Shown here one piece after another: positions 13,403 to 22,624 of a DNA stretch of 64,000 bases. Made by a program: the position numbers and the translations under genes. Positions within the stretch are counted from its first letter, which is position 1. Every line of letters starts with the position of its first letter. This stretch comes from a virus: the IMG/VR virus record IMGVR_UViG_3300027893_000003, positions 62,001 through 126,000 of that record; one strand, 5' to 3'. Below the pieces are notes generated by a model, which ran no database searches, had not been told where the DNA came from, and worked only from the letters and a program-made list of their open reading frames with translations.

Positions 13403-13413
13403 AAACCTCATCC

Positions 13414-13453
13414 AAAAATAACCCCCGTTAAGATTCTCCGGAGGGTTATTTTT
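13414..13453. terminator. Bidirectional intrinsic terminator
   Basis: AAAAATAACCC (13414-13424) and GGGTTATTTTT (13443-13453) are perfect complements enclosing a short CCG/CGG extension. The same 11-nt arms recur at 14494-14532. Confidence 0.85.
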
Positions 13454-13476
13454 ATCTTCAAAGGAGTGAATATTGG

Positions 13477-14031
13477 ATGAAGAAAATTATGCTTGTTCTT
13501 CTGTTATTACTCTGTGGTTGTGGAGGAACGAAGTTCTATTTCTTCGGAATTGATATGGATATAGTCACAGAGGCAAAACCGAAAGATTGGGCATACGTCG
13601 GTGCTGGAATTGTAACAAGTATAGGAGTACACACTGCTGGTCACTGGTTAGCAGGAGAGATTTGGGGTGTTGATTGGCACTTCGAAAACGGTTATAGAGC
13701 TGAACACGTAGATGACCACGATAGCGATAGTGATTTGAGATGGTTTGCACGTGGAGGGTTTGTCCTTCAACACAGTGTTGGCCTTGCTCTAACCAGTTTT
13801 GAGGCAACAAGATATTCCTATTTCACCAAGGGATATGTTGGTACAGCAGCAATTGGTACTTGGTTTTATCCCGTCATGCATAACTCTAAATATAATGATT
13901 TTAAGACGATAGATGATGCAGGCGGTAATGGTGACTTAGAATATGCAATTTACAGCACAATTGCTCTACACAATGTACTACGAGTTCCGTGGTATAAATT
14001 GGAGGAGGATCAGAAAACGAGAGAGGAGTAG
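13477..14031 (+). CDS. Lipoprotein with membrane-like segments
   Basis: A 184-residue protein with a signal peptide and lipobox (LLLLCGC). The mature region has several hydrophobic stretches (VGAGIVTSIGVHTAGHWLAG, FVLQHSVGLALTSF, GTAAIGTWFYPVM) and a His/Asp-rich segment (EHVDDHDSDSD). It may be an envelope protein with short membrane-associated helices. No family recognised. It follows a terminator and is paired with another lipoprotein gene 3 nt downstream. Confidence 0.6.
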   Translation: MKKIMLVLLLLLCGCGGTKFYFFGIDMDIVTEAKPKDWAYVGAGIVTSIGVHTAGHWLAGEIWGVDWHFENGYRAEHVDDHDSDSDLRWFARGGFVLQHSVGLALTSFEATRYSYFTKGYVGTAAIGTWFYPVMHNSKYNDFKTIDDAGGNGDLEYAIYSTIALHNVLRVPWYKLEEDQKTREE

Positions 14032-14034
14032 AGA

Positions 14035-14481
14035 ATGAAGAAACTTTTAATCATAATAATAGGTTTGGTAATTCTATCCTGCAAAACCACAAATGCTGGA
14101 CAGAACTACCAAACGAATCTTCCCCCTGAGGAAAAGATACAGTGCAGGATTATAGTCAAGCGTTTCAAGGCCACAACCCAAGACTATGAACCTGTAGAGG
14201 ATGCAAAGGTTACAGTTATCGGAAGTCAGAAAGAACTTCCTCGCCCAGCTGATTATATCGTATTAGGTTCAATGGAAATAGTGGCCACGCAGGAGTGTAG
14301 ACTCGATGAGGTCCTCGATGCTATAAAAACAGGAGCAGGAGGATTTGGTGCAAACTATGTTTTACCTTGGAATGTCCAAACTAAAAGTAGTGATGCCTTT
14401 GAAACTACGATTGATAAATGGATAAGGGAGAAACCTGTAAATACTTATATCTTACTCAGGAAAGAGAATCTTCTCCTTTAA
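14035..14481 (+). CDS. Lipoprotein with a DUF4156/RcsF-like region
   Basis: A 148-residue lipoprotein (lipobox LVILSC, Cys16). The C-terminal two thirds contain ADYIVLGSMEI, then TQECRLDEVLDAIKTGAGGFGANYVL, the pattern of small outer-membrane lipoproteins in which a strand is followed by a helix and a GAN-Y/A-hydrophobic strand (DUF4156/RcsF type). This would place it in the envelope of a diderm host. Weak family assignment; the signal is clear. Last gene of the rightward block, ending at a terminator. Confidence 0.65.
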   Translation: MKKLLIIIIGLVILSCKTTNAGQNYQTNLPPEEKIQCRIIVKRFKATTQDYEPVEDAKVTVIGSQKELPRPADYIVLGSMEIVATQECRLDEVLDAIKTGAGGFGANYVLPWNVQTKSSDAFETTIDKWIREKPVNTYILLRKENLLL

Positions 14482-14493
14482 GATGAAAGTCGA

Positions 14494-14532
14494 AAAAATA
14501 ACCCCCCGAGATTTACCCGGAGGGTTATTTTT
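14494..14532. terminator. Bidirectional intrinsic terminator between converging genes
   Basis: AAAAATAACCC (14494-14504) and GGGTTATTTTT (14522-14532) are perfect complements with a GC-rich inner extension. It serves the rightward lipoprotein pair and the leftward sheath gene, which ends at 14552. Confidence 0.9.
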
Positions 14533-14551
14533 GTTACTATTTTTTTTGGTT

Positions 14552-16534
14552 TTAGACGATGAAGAAGTTGAGTTCGATCTTCTCAACAACCCTTGTTGGT
14601 TCAAGGATAACATTGACGTGGAAGGTCTTTCTCTTCCTCTCATAATCTGTTGCACCAACTTCAACACTGAAATTATACAGACCTCTTCGCCTCTTAATAT
14701 CCTCTAGGAACAGAACAATATCACCTGACACTTGACTCCAGGTCAGTTGATCATTCTGCTCAAAGATGAAGTATCTGCAATACTCCTCTAGAGCTCTCTT
14801 GATATAGAGAACAAGGCGTACAATATTCAGATCTTGCAGAGCACTTGCCTTTGCCTGACTCGTTAACTGACCCCACACAACATAACCCGGATTGAATTTC
14901 ACAATTGGGTTTAGTTGTTTGAGATACATTTGGTCTCTCTGACCCAACTTCGGATTGAAGCGGAGTTCCTTAATATCATCAATTGCCGCACGATTGAAAC
15001 CTGCAACAGCAAACCAGACTTCTGCTACAGAATCATTTCTTGGCAATAGATAGGAAATATGGAATACTGGGGAGAACCATACATCCCTACCAGTAAATAT
15101 GTCGTAGACCTTGTTATATGACTCATACAACGCGACAAAGTAAGTATTGAATGTATGTACATCCTGCCTCTGTGAAATGGCAGCATTGAATGTTGCATTG
15201 TCTCCGTTGTCTAATAGAGCAACACAGTCACGCCTCGTCTGGACAAGAGATGAGATTTGCTGTTTAACTTCAGTTGGATAACCACAGTCAAATACAGCGC
15301 TCATATAAAAATTCTCTGTATCCAAAACCTCATCGACAAGACTTGAACCGTCTATTGCACTTGTCAGATTTCCTGCATATGCTTGGGCTAATAGCAGAGT
15401 TGCCTCTGTTGTGACAAGATCCCCAGTTGCATCTAGCAAAGCGCCCTCTGAACCATATTTCAATGGAACAGGTTCAGCTGAAGTAAATGCAGTTGCGACA
15501 CTTGTATTTGACTGTTTGATCTCATAAGTGATGCCTACGCCATCGTCAAATACTGAGACGTCACCAACCCAAGACTGACTTGCACCCGTGAGGTTACGAG
15601 AATCAAATACATTGACTGTGTCGTTTTCAGAACCACCAGAAGCACCCAACCAACCATAAAGCACATTACCTCTAGCATCCTTTGCAACAACCATATAGGT
15701 TGAATTTCCAGTTTCTGCAGCATTTTGCCAATCGCTAAAGTCTTGCTTGTTATCAGTGATTGTTGCAGATCCTGGTGTCTCAACTACGGATACTGTACCA
15801 ATTTCTTTATCATAACGTCTTGAGAGAATATTGTAACCCTCAGACCATTCACCATTGGCCCTCATCATACTTGCTCTTAGGAGGGTTGAATAAGTTTCAA
15901 GAACGTCAACAATAAACATTGAAGTTCCTGCATCGTCCAATGCATCTGGTCTAAAAGATATCTCAAAAGACTCTATAATAACATCGTCACCATCTGATTG
16001 TTTCTCATAAATATCTAGCACATAAACATCATTGAATAGCGGATTTGAGTGTTCGACCAATCTGATGCCAATGTTATTATACCATTGACCTCTCCCTATT
16101 GGATAGATAAAGCAAAGGGGATAGGTATCACCAGATGGTTCTAGGTTAGAAGTGATTTCTGCTTTCGAGTTAAGTGAATCATTGTAGGTGATTTGGACTG
16201 AAGCTGTTGCATCTACATCTGCATAAACAGCATCAATTCTTAAGTTTGCGAATGTGGCATCATCCGGAAGTGCTCGGATGAAGTACATTGCTCCAGATTC
16301 GCCTAGGTAATTGTAAGCACAGTATAGACCTTGACCATAACTTTGTCCATACGTTTCGATATTTGGTTCGCCATACTCACCAACTAATTCACTACGAGAA
16401 CCAATAAATTTGAATTTATTGTCCTCACCCTTCTCTGTCAACGCACAGAAGAAACCAATTGTTCCAGGTACCGCCTGTACGTATGTTGACAGGTCAATGA
16501 TCTTAGTATATACACCTGGAGAGATATTTGCCAT
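14552..16534 (-). CDS. Tail sheath protein, gp18-like
   Basis: A 660-residue protein forming the contractile sheath. The N-terminus (ISPGVYTKIIDLSTYVQAVPGTIGFFCALTEKG) is characteristic: SPGVY followed by a strand that contacts the tube. The middle carries an Ig-like insertion region. The C-terminus has the conserved sheath block: FNRAAIDDIKELRFNPKLGQ, then LNPIVKFNPGYVVWGQ, then RLVLYIKRALEEYCRYF, then FHVNVILEP near the end, where neighbouring subunits interlock. Length is similar to T4 gp18 (659 aa). ATG 16534 has AGGAGG upstream. Confidence 0.93.
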   Translation of the reverse strand: MANISPGVYTKIIDLSTYVQAVPGTIGFFCALTEKGEDNKFKFIGSRSELVGEYGEPNIETYGQSYGQGLYCAYNYLGESGAMYFIRALPDDATFANLRIDAVYADVDATASVQITYNDSLNSKAEITSNLEPSGDTYPLCFIYPIGRGQWYNNIGIRLVEHSNPLFNDVYVLDIYEKQSDGDDVIIESFEISFRPDALDDAGTSMFIVDVLETYSTLLRASMMRANGEWSEGYNILSRRYDKEIGTVSVVETPGSATITDNKQDFSDWQNAAETGNSTYMVVAKDARGNVLYGWLGASGGSENDTVNVFDSRNLTGASQSWVGDVSVFDDGVGITYEIKQSNTSVATAFTSAEPVPLKYGSEGALLDATGDLVTTEATLLLAQAYAGNLTSAIDGSSLVDEVLDTENFYMSAVFDCGYPTEVKQQISSLVQTRRDCVALLDNGDNATFNAAISQRQDVHTFNTYFVALYESYNKVYDIFTGRDVWFSPVFHISYLLPRNDSVAEVWFAVAGFNRAAIDDIKELRFNPKLGQRDQMYLKQLNPIVKFNPGYVVWGQLTSQAKASALQDLNIVRLVLYIKRALEEYCRYFIFEQNDQLTWSQVSGDIVLFLEDIKRRRGLYNFSVEVGATDYERKRKTFHVNVILEPTRVVEKIELNFFIV

Positions 16535-16634
16535 ATGAAATTCCTCCTAGTTGTCTCTCTAATTAGCACGCTCTAATAGAAATCTTCCTTTCTCTAGGTG
16601 TATATTTTTTTAATCCCTTTTTTTGTCTTCTTCT

Positions 16635-17297
16635 CTAGAAATAGATATACCACACAATAACTAGCTGACGAGTAGAATCTTTTACAATTGTTGGAAATGT
16701 AACTCTCGCAAATAAGCTAAATGGACCCGATTCGCCTCCAGATTTGCTTGGGGCTACATAGAGACCTGCCTCACTCAATAATTCTCCATTGGCGTCTGCG
16801 GTTCCAATTGTCGTTGTAACTTGTCCTATTAACCACTGATCGTCATTTGCGTCATCCTGGTAAAAAACAACTGTATCAATTGGGTGCTTGTAATAAAAAC
16901 CACCACGAAAATCTCCATAGCTAGTATCAGTTGCACTTATTGGAACTTCACTAGCCATATCGGTATCATAATTAGTCGGCAAAATCGGATCTAACGGATC
17001 GCCTGGAGTAACTCCTCCATCGCCCAGACCTAACCATCCAATAAAATCCTCTTTAACTGGTACTATGCTTGGGTTATCAACATTGAAAACTCTCACAGCT
17101 ACATATTCACGCCCAAGATAAACTACAAGATTATCACTTGAATAGATTTTCTTTCTTTCTCCATCCTTTTCTTCAAAAATATCGACTCTACCTTTGGGTT
17201 TTCGGAGAATTGTATCTTTCTCTTGTACTCCATCACCGAAACAGTGTTCTCCGTATTCGTCTTTTACTTCGACGTGAATTGTCTCTATTTTGCTCAT
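16635..17297 (-). CDS. Virion structural protein, tail-associated
   Basis: A 220-residue beta-rich protein. The strings YLGREYVAVRVF and FIGWLGLGDGGVTPGDPLDPI resemble uncharacterised phage structural proteins with a SSDNLVV-type start and a GDGG loop, and a C-terminal strand pair with FSLFARVTFPTIVKD. ATG 17297 is preferred over TTG 17303 because GAGG lies 8 nt upstream. It lies between the sheath and a Cys-rich gene, so a tail or baseplate role is likely by context. Confidence 0.6.
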   Translation of the reverse strand: MSKIETIHVEVKDEYGEHCFGDGVQEKDTILRKPKGRVDIFEEKDGERKKIYSSDNLVVYLGREYVAVRVFNVDNPSIVPVKEDFIGWLGLGDGGVTPGDPLDPILPTNYDTDMASEVPISATDTSYGDFRGGFYYKHPIDTVVFYQDDANDDQWLIGQVTTTIGTADANGELLSEAGLYVAPSKSGGESGPFSLFARVTFPTIVKDSTRQLVIVWYIYF

Positions 17298-17327
17298 GTC
17301 CAAATCCTCTTTACTGAGATTGTTTTT

Positions 17328-17340
17328 AATTTGTTCTAAT
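17328..17340 (-). repeat. Copy of the GAACAAAT intergenic motif
   Basis: Minus-strand ATTAGAACAAATT lies upstream of gene 16635-17297, about 40 nt after the stop of the previous gene. Core shared with 18375-18384 and 38861-38870. Confidence 0.45.
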
Positions 17341-17354
17341 ATAAATGCAAATTA

Positions 17355-17370
17355 AGTAGTCGCTCATTAC
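17355..17370 (+). repeat. Inverted repeat arm, left
   Basis: AGTAGTCGCTCATTAC is the inverse complement, with one mismatch, of GTAACGAGCGACTACT at 18353-18368. The two arms flank the Cys-rich gene 17379-18290 just outside its ends. Confidence 0.6.
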
Positions 17371-17378
17371 CAGTTTAA

Positions 17379-18290
17379 TTAGAATAGAGCTGTTCCACAC
17401 TTAGAGCAGAAATCAGCACTAGACTTTGATTTGGTTCCACAAGTTGGACAACTAACCTTACTTTTGGTTGTCACAGGTTTCTTAACAGGAGTCATATTAG
17501 ATTTGACTCCTCTTAGTTTTATTGTGATAACGTGAGAATTGTTTTCTAGTTCTCTGAAATGTCCCTGACTAAACCTTTGACCTGAATGTGACCCAGGAAC
17601 AGTAATACCCTCATCTTCAGCAGGTTTAGAATTTTCATGTAAGATCGTTGAGTGGCTAGTCGATCTAGGTGTTCCTGATTGACCATCAGAGAAAGCACAA
17701 TTCATCACCTGAACATCATTAGACTGTGCAATTGTACCCGTTTCAACTTCTCCATTTGAATTAGTGAATGTATACTGTACAGACGAATCATCCGTCTTAT
17801 TACTAAATGAACCACATTCATAATAATAATACGGAGGGCAACAACAAGGGTAACAACCACACCTAGAACAGGTCCACGTCCAATAGGGAATATAGGGTGG
17901 ATAACACCGTCTATATCTTCTCCTATAGACTATCTCCTCTTCAATCTTCTTTTCAAACCTGTACTCAATTCTGATAACTCCGTCATCAATTCTATCACCA
18001 CGATGTTTGGTTATTTCTTCAGTCTTCTGAATAAACTTAAATTTATTCTTGACTTGATATCCCTTTAAAAAACCTTCGAGTTCTACTTCCGAATTTGGAT
18101 CAAGAATTAGAGATCCATCGACTACGTCCTGACCGTCAATCGAAACATTCACGACTGCTTTTCTTGACTCAAGGTTTTTCAATAGAAGGGAATACTCTGA
18201 ACCAAATGGTAGGGTAACAGTATCGTCTTTTTCTCTCAAGACTTTACCGTTACATTTGACAACGGCAACGAAGCGATCTTTGTACACCAT
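17379..18290 (-). CDS. Structural-type protein with Cys/Tyr-rich middle and C-terminal zinc ribbon
   Basis: A 303-residue protein in four parts. Residues 1-75 are beta-rich with VSIDGQDVVDGSLILDPNSE then VELEGFLKGY, a pattern seen in phage structural proteins. Residues about 110-160 are very rich in Tyr, Pro and Cys (RYRRCYPPYIPY, CSRCGCYPCCCPPYYYYEC). A polar region follows. The C-terminus is a zinc ribbon (CPTCGTKSKSS, then CSKCGTALF). Disulfide or metal cross-linking of the Cys block is an inference. It is bracketed by a 16-nt inverted repeat and lies between giant-fibre and baseplate-type genes. RBS AAAGGAGG. Confidence 0.65.
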   Translation of the reverse strand: MVYKDRFVAVVKCNGKVLREKDDTVTLPFGSEYSLLLKNLESRKAVVNVSIDGQDVVDGSLILDPNSEVELEGFLKGYQVKNKFKFIQKTEEITKHRGDRIDDGVIRIEYRFEKKIEEEIVYRRRYRRCYPPYIPYWTWTCSRCGCYPCCCPPYYYYECGSFSNKTDDSSVQYTFTNSNGEVETGTIAQSNDVQVMNCAFSDGQSGTPRSTSHSTILHENSKPAEDEGITVPGSHSGQRFSQGHFRELENNSHVITIKLRGVKSNMTPVKKPVTTKSKVSCPTCGTKSKSSADFCSKCGTALF

Positions 18291-18311
18291 GACTACCTCC
18301 TTTTACAGGGC

Positions 18312-18342
18312 ATCGTCTAAACCCTCAATGTTTAAAGACGAT
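18312..18342 (-). other. Stem-loop in the leader of the Cys-rich gene
   Basis: ATCGTCT (18312-18318) pairs with AGACGAT (18336-18342), and AAAC (18319-18322) with GTTT (18330-18333), giving 11 bp with a 2-nt bulge and a 7-nt loop. It lies between the stop of the 1404-aa gene and the RBS of the Cys-rich gene. No U-run follows, so an RNA-processing or stability element is more likely than a terminator. Confidence 0.5.
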
Positions 18343-18352
18343 TGGAGTTTAA

Positions 18353-18368
18353 GTAACGAGCGACTACT
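18353..18368 (-). repeat. Inverted repeat arm, right
   Basis: GTAACGAGCGACTACT pairs as inverse complement with 17355-17370 (15 of 16 positions). See the left arm. Confidence 0.6.
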
Positions 18369-18374
18369 CTATTT

Positions 18375-18384
18375 ATTTGTTCTA
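18375..18384 (-). repeat. Copy of the GAACAAAT intergenic motif
   Basis: Minus-strand TAGAACAAAT begins within a few bases of the TAG stop of the 1404-aa gene. The same stop-plus-motif arrangement is seen at 22625, 27357, 30466 and 38861. Confidence 0.5.
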
Positions 18385-21300
18385 CTATGGCGGTGTAGTT
18401 GTAGTTGTCGTGGTTATATAACTAACTAAACAGAAGTTATCAAGCGCAATCTCAAGTATCGGAGCAGAACCAGTTAAATTTCTAAGTTGGAACGTCAATG
18501 GATAAACCACATTGCCTACTGGGTGTGTTACTTGTGTCCACTGAGCAATTAGAACCCAAGATCCGCCACTCCAATAATAAGTCGACCATATACTACCTAC
18601 TCTTGCTAAACGTAACTTTCCTGACATATCAGCAGTAGCAACAGCACCTAAATATCCAAACGAACTGCCACTACAGTAGTAAAGGCGATATTCATGCACT
18701 CCACTCCAGACACCTCTCATTACTCCAACATAAGTACCATTACAGAATCCAATAGCAGCTTGATCCCAACCCGACATAATTATATACCAGTCTTCTGAAA
18801 TTGTACTTTGGAGTATCTCATAATCGACTTGAACATCAAAGTCTCCAACTCCAAGATTGAAGACAGAGTCAACTTCCGGGTTAGGAGTTCCAGACATGTA
18901 TAGATTGAGTTTATTATTTAGAATTCTAACTTCATTACCAGTTCCGCCAAACGTCACGTCAGTCCAAAGTGCTGGATTAGGCGGACTATAGTCTGGTCCA
19001 GCAAATGAGTCTCCAATAGGACCCCAGCAGGTAGTTGTAGTTGTTGATGTTGTGGAGGTTGTAGTAGTAGTCGTAGTAGTTGTAGTAGTAACTGTACTTG
19101 TAGTAGAGGTTGTTGACGTAACTGTTGTAGTCGTGGTAATTATCGCGGTCGAATCTTGTATATAAATTTGAACAATATCCTTACTACCCATACAATCAAA
19201 TAAACCTTCTTCATCAAAATCTTGCCAACCACCTGCCATATAACCATATAGATAGAAAGGTTCATCCGGAGGTGTTGGATCCGGGATAGGAGGTAATGTC
19301 AGAGTTGTATATTCTTGATCTACCCATTGGAGAGATTCATCGACCCACTGGGTCTGCCAATGCGGACTATTGTTAATCCATTGGGTTAACAGTACCTCAA
19401 TTGGGACGCATTGACTCTCATCATCTATCCACTGTCCTTCTTCTTCAACCCACTGTTCTTCTTGACCAGTCCACTGACAAATTTCCGGAGGCAGTGTAGT
19501 ACTCAAAGTTATTGTTGCTGTTGTATCGAAGTTGTAGTCAATTACTGCTGAACCATCTGGTAGGCAGGAGTAGAAATCGTGTACATCCTGACGCACTGTA
19601 AGACGTACGTCGTCTAAATCATCTACAATTCCACTATCATAATATGAACCACAGTCATAATATTCTCTTGCATAATATAGAGCAGCTGTTGAATCACAAG
19701 GAGACGTCTCTGGATATGGACAACATGGAATACTATCAGCAACTGGGGTATCAACAACCGTCTGATAAATAATCATCGAAGATGCGTCGTCAAGTCTAAT
19801 AGAATCTAACAGAGCATCATCGAAAATTGCTGCTGATTCAAAGAAAGCGAGTCTTGCTCTATAAGGTTTAAAGAAATCAATAACTTGCTTAATTAAGAAT
19901 GGAATGCCCGCAGCAATTGAACCAAGATTTGGATATGCACCAAAATGCTCAAGTATCCACTGGTGTAAATCTGTAAATAGATATTCAATTAGGGTTGCAT
20001 CATCTCCGGCATCAAACCAGCTATCAATATCATTCTTTAAATCTGGATTTATTGCAGCTAGAATTGTCTCAGCAGCATCTGGATCGACTTGGTAAGGTGG
20101 GCTATTGAATAGTCTAGACCAATTCTCTCTAAATATCTCAAGTTTAGCTTTTCTATCATCTCTCGATTCTGGAGGTGTATTAACCAATTCTTCAAATTCA
20201 GCATCTGCTTCTTCAATCGTCCCAATTATATCTTTATTATACTCTAAGTTCCTTGGAGGTGGAGTAGTTGTCGTTACAGTACTTGTTACGGTAGTTGTTG
20301 TTGCTGTCGTAGTGGTAGTAAAGGTGGTTGTAGTAGTAGTAAGTGTTGTAGTAGTAGTAGTTGTAGTGGTTAGCGGAGTTCCTTCAAAATCATCAAACTC
20401 AACAATAAATTGAATATATGGTGGTATAGTAGTTGTAGTTGTTGGAAGAGGCGGAATAGTCGTAGTAGCAGGAGTAGTAACTGTTATTGTGGTTGTAGTC
20501 GCAGGACTCCAAAATCTAAAGAAATCAAACTCAACTTCGAAATCAGGTGGAGGTGTTGTAGTAGTTGTAGTAGTTGTAGTTGTAGTTGTTGTAGTAGTAG
20601 TTGTGGTCGTAGTTGTACTTGTTGTAGTTAGTGCCTGCTCCTGACTAACAGGATCAAATATTTGAAATTCGTGGGATGTACTAAATATGTTCTCTCGTAC
20701 AATCATATACCCACACGGCGGAACAACATGACTATGTTTTAAAGTAAGTTGTTGAGGTGGATCTATAAAGCTAAAGTCTATATCACAACAATTAATCCCC
20801 TCTATAAAATCAGTAGAAAATTCGGTATCAATATAGTACCCTTTACCTCCAACCGTTGCTTCCCTAGCAAATAGAATACCATAAGAGACTCCAAATAACT
20901 CACTATTTATATATTGAGCTTCCCACTTATTACTTATAGGACCTATAGTAACTTTATTTACTAACCAAGTTGACCCGCTATATCTTTGATAGTGTAAATT
21001 CCCATCAACTTCATCTCTCCAGAAAAGGTGAGTTTGACCATAGTCATCTGCGACTACTTGCCAATTCTGAATTGATGTTGAATCTGAATCTGAAACCTCT
21101 GCTGGATGTATAACTGGTTGGAAGAAACTTCCAGCCCACTCAGCGTACATAAATCTATTGCCCTCTTTGATAATGAGGGTTGCTCCTCCACTTCCAGTCT
21201 GACACCATGCAATATCACTATTAGTAACAGTCTCAAGAGGATCATGCGCCCAGTTAAGACGTAATTGCCATGCTATAGAGATATTTTCATCGGCAAGTTG

Positions 21301-22599
21301 ATAAACAGTAACATTCCCCCCTCCAGCATTAGCAATGAGAAAACCTCCAATAAGAGGATCGCCACTAGGTCTTGTCAGTATTAAATGCTGAGTTCCTGCC
21401 GGAGCCGCAGGTATTGTCTGTGTAGTTTGCCAAAAGAGTTCAGGGTTTCCAGATAGGATTTTACATAGTGTAGTTCCTGCTATTACGTATAATTCCAAAC
21501 CATAGGGATCAACACAAAAACGACCAGAAGAAACTTTTGTCGCTTGACTAGTCCATGTCAAACCAAAGTCATCTGAATATTTAAGAACTCTAAAACCTGG
21601 TGAATAATAAAACCAGTAAAAGAATCTCTGTATTGGAGGAATATAAGTTATAAAATTTAGACTTGACCATGAACCATCTGACCCCGGCATTGATCTTTGA
21701 AGGCATCTATCACAACAGAGCCACTCAAATGGAGGAGCAGTTGTGGTAGTTGGAAATGGAGGCATAGTTGTGGTGGTTGTAAAATATGTAATTGAAGTTG
21801 TTGTGCTTCCAGTTGTACTCGTTGTAGTTGTAGTAGTTGTACTTGTAGTAGTCGTTAGTGAACTTAAATCCCAAACCTCATAAACATCATAGAAATTATC
21901 AGTAGCTCCAACTCCACCTACTCCTACCCAACCAGAGAAGGATGGACCAGATCCAGTCGATAATTCTATCATCCAGTCAGAAGGCTCCGGATCTCCATCT
22001 TCCCATACCTTTGCTTTTAATATAGTATTATCATATACTCTAAATCTGATCCAATACCATGTCTGAACGTAATGATAGAATCTCTTATCTGCTAAAGGAA
22101 TCCCCCATAAAGCAGAATTATTCCAATAGCCAACTTCTAAATTTAATCCATCATTAAGTTTAGCATAGAAACCATATTTACCACTATCTGCACCCGAACC
22201 TCTAACAATAACAGCTGGATCTCCAGTCGTACTTAAACACTTAACCCTAGCAAGCACTTCAACGTCAGTTAAAAATCCTGGCGTATCCCAAGAAATAGAT
22301 TTCTCAAATGGTGCTACTGAAATGCGTTCACGCATCGACTGACCACCAATACGACCAGCCGAACCATCAACTACTCTATATTCTACGCTAGCGGGATACC
22401 AGCGCTCCGTCCAATCAGATGGTTGAGCTCCAAGAGGATACTCGCTAAAACAGGTGCTCCAATCTGCTGTGGTTGGTGGGCAAGTCATAGTAGTGGTAGT
22501 TGTCTGCATTTGAGCGATAGGACCTTCATAGTCGTAGGACACTTCATCCAGTATTTTACCAGATTCAATATCTATGACTACCTTTTCGTAAATCTTCAT
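18385..22599 (-). CDS. Giant modular Thr-rich virion protein, 1404 aa
   Basis: N-terminus: VVIDIESGKILDEVSYDY then EGPIAQ, shared with the next giant gene and resembling the start of other phage structural proteins. Domains in order: a concanavalin-like region (about residues 45-240); a Thr tract (246-291); an Asp-box propeller-like region (about 300-640, YSDDFGLTWTSQ); Thr tracts with EFDFFRFWSPATTTT (655-770); a helical domain (about 790-990, containing LIKQVIDFFKPYRARLAFFE); a Trp repeat block (QWTGQEEQW, GQWIDDE, TQWVDESLQW, about 1035-1095); a Thr tract (1153-1190); and a final concanavalin-like domain. The protein ends in TTTTTTTPP. Likely a tail fibre or tail-surface protein binding glycans; anchoring by the N-terminus is an inference. 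Confidence 0.8.
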   Translation of the reverse strand: MKIYEKVVIDIESGKILDEVSYDYEGPIAQMQTTTTTMTCPPTTADWSTCFSEYPLGAQPSDWTERWYPASVEYRVVDGSAGRIGGQSMRERISVAPFEKSISWDTPGFLTDVEVLARVKCLSTTGDPAVIVRGSGADSGKYGFYAKLNDGLNLEVGYWNNSALWGIPLADKRFYHYVQTWYWIRFRVYDNTILKAKVWEDGDPEPSDWMIELSTGSGPSFSGWVGVGGVGATDNFYDVYEVWDLSSLTTTTSTTTTTTTSTTGSTTTSITYFTTTTTMPPFPTTTTAPPFEWLCCDRCLQRSMPGSDGSWSSLNFITYIPPIQRFFYWFYYSPGFRVLKYSDDFGLTWTSQATKVSSGRFCVDPYGLELYVIAGTTLCKILSGNPELFWQTTQTIPAAPAGTQHLILTRPSGDPLIGGFLIANAGGGNVTVYQLADENISIAWQLRLNWAHDPLETVTNSDIAWCQTGSGGATLIIKEGNRFMYAEWAGSFFQPVIHPAEVSDSDSTSIQNWQVVADDYGQTHLFWRDEVDGNLHYQRYSGSTWLVNKVTIGPISNKWEAQYINSELFGVSYGILFAREATVGGKGYYIDTEFSTDFIEGINCCDIDFSFIDPPQQLTLKHSHVVPPCGYMIVRENIFSTSHEFQIFDPVSQEQALTTTSTTTTTTTTTTTTTTTTTTTTTPPPDFEVEFDFFRFWSPATTTTITVTTPATTTIPPLPTTTTTIPPYIQFIVEFDDFEGTPLTTTTTTTTTLTTTTTTFTTTTTATTTTVTSTVTTTTPPPRNLEYNKDIIGTIEEADAEFEELVNTPPESRDDRKAKLEIFRENWSRLFNSPPYQVDPDAAETILAAINPDLKNDIDSWFDAGDDATLIEYLFTDLHQWILEHFGAYPNLGSIAAGIPFLIKQVIDFFKPYRARLAFFESAAIFDDALLDSIRLDDASSMIIYQTVVDTPVADSIPCCPYPETSPCDSTAALYYAREYYDCGSYYDSGIVDDLDDVRLTVRQDVHDFYSCLPDGSAVIDYNFDTTATITLSTTLPPEICQWTGQEEQWVEEEGQWIDDESQCVPIEVLLTQWINNSPHWQTQWVDESLQWVDQEYTTLTLPPIPDPTPPDEPFYLYGYMAGGWQDFDEEGLFDCMGSKDIVQIYIQDSTAIITTTTTVTSTTSTTSTVTTTTTTTTTTTSTTSTTTTTCWGPIGDSFAGPDYSPPNPALWTDVTFGGTGNEVRILNNKLNLYMSGTPNPEVDSVFNLGVGDFDVQVDYEILQSTISEDWYIIMSGWDQAAIGFCNGTYVGVMRGVWSGVHEYRLYYCSGSSFGYLGAVATADMSGKLRLARVGSIWSTYYWSGGSWVLIAQWTQVTHPVGNVVYPLTFQLRNLTGSAPILEIALDNFCLVSYITTTTTTTPP

Positions 22600-22624
22600 C
22601 TAGATCCTATCTCCCCTTTATCAG

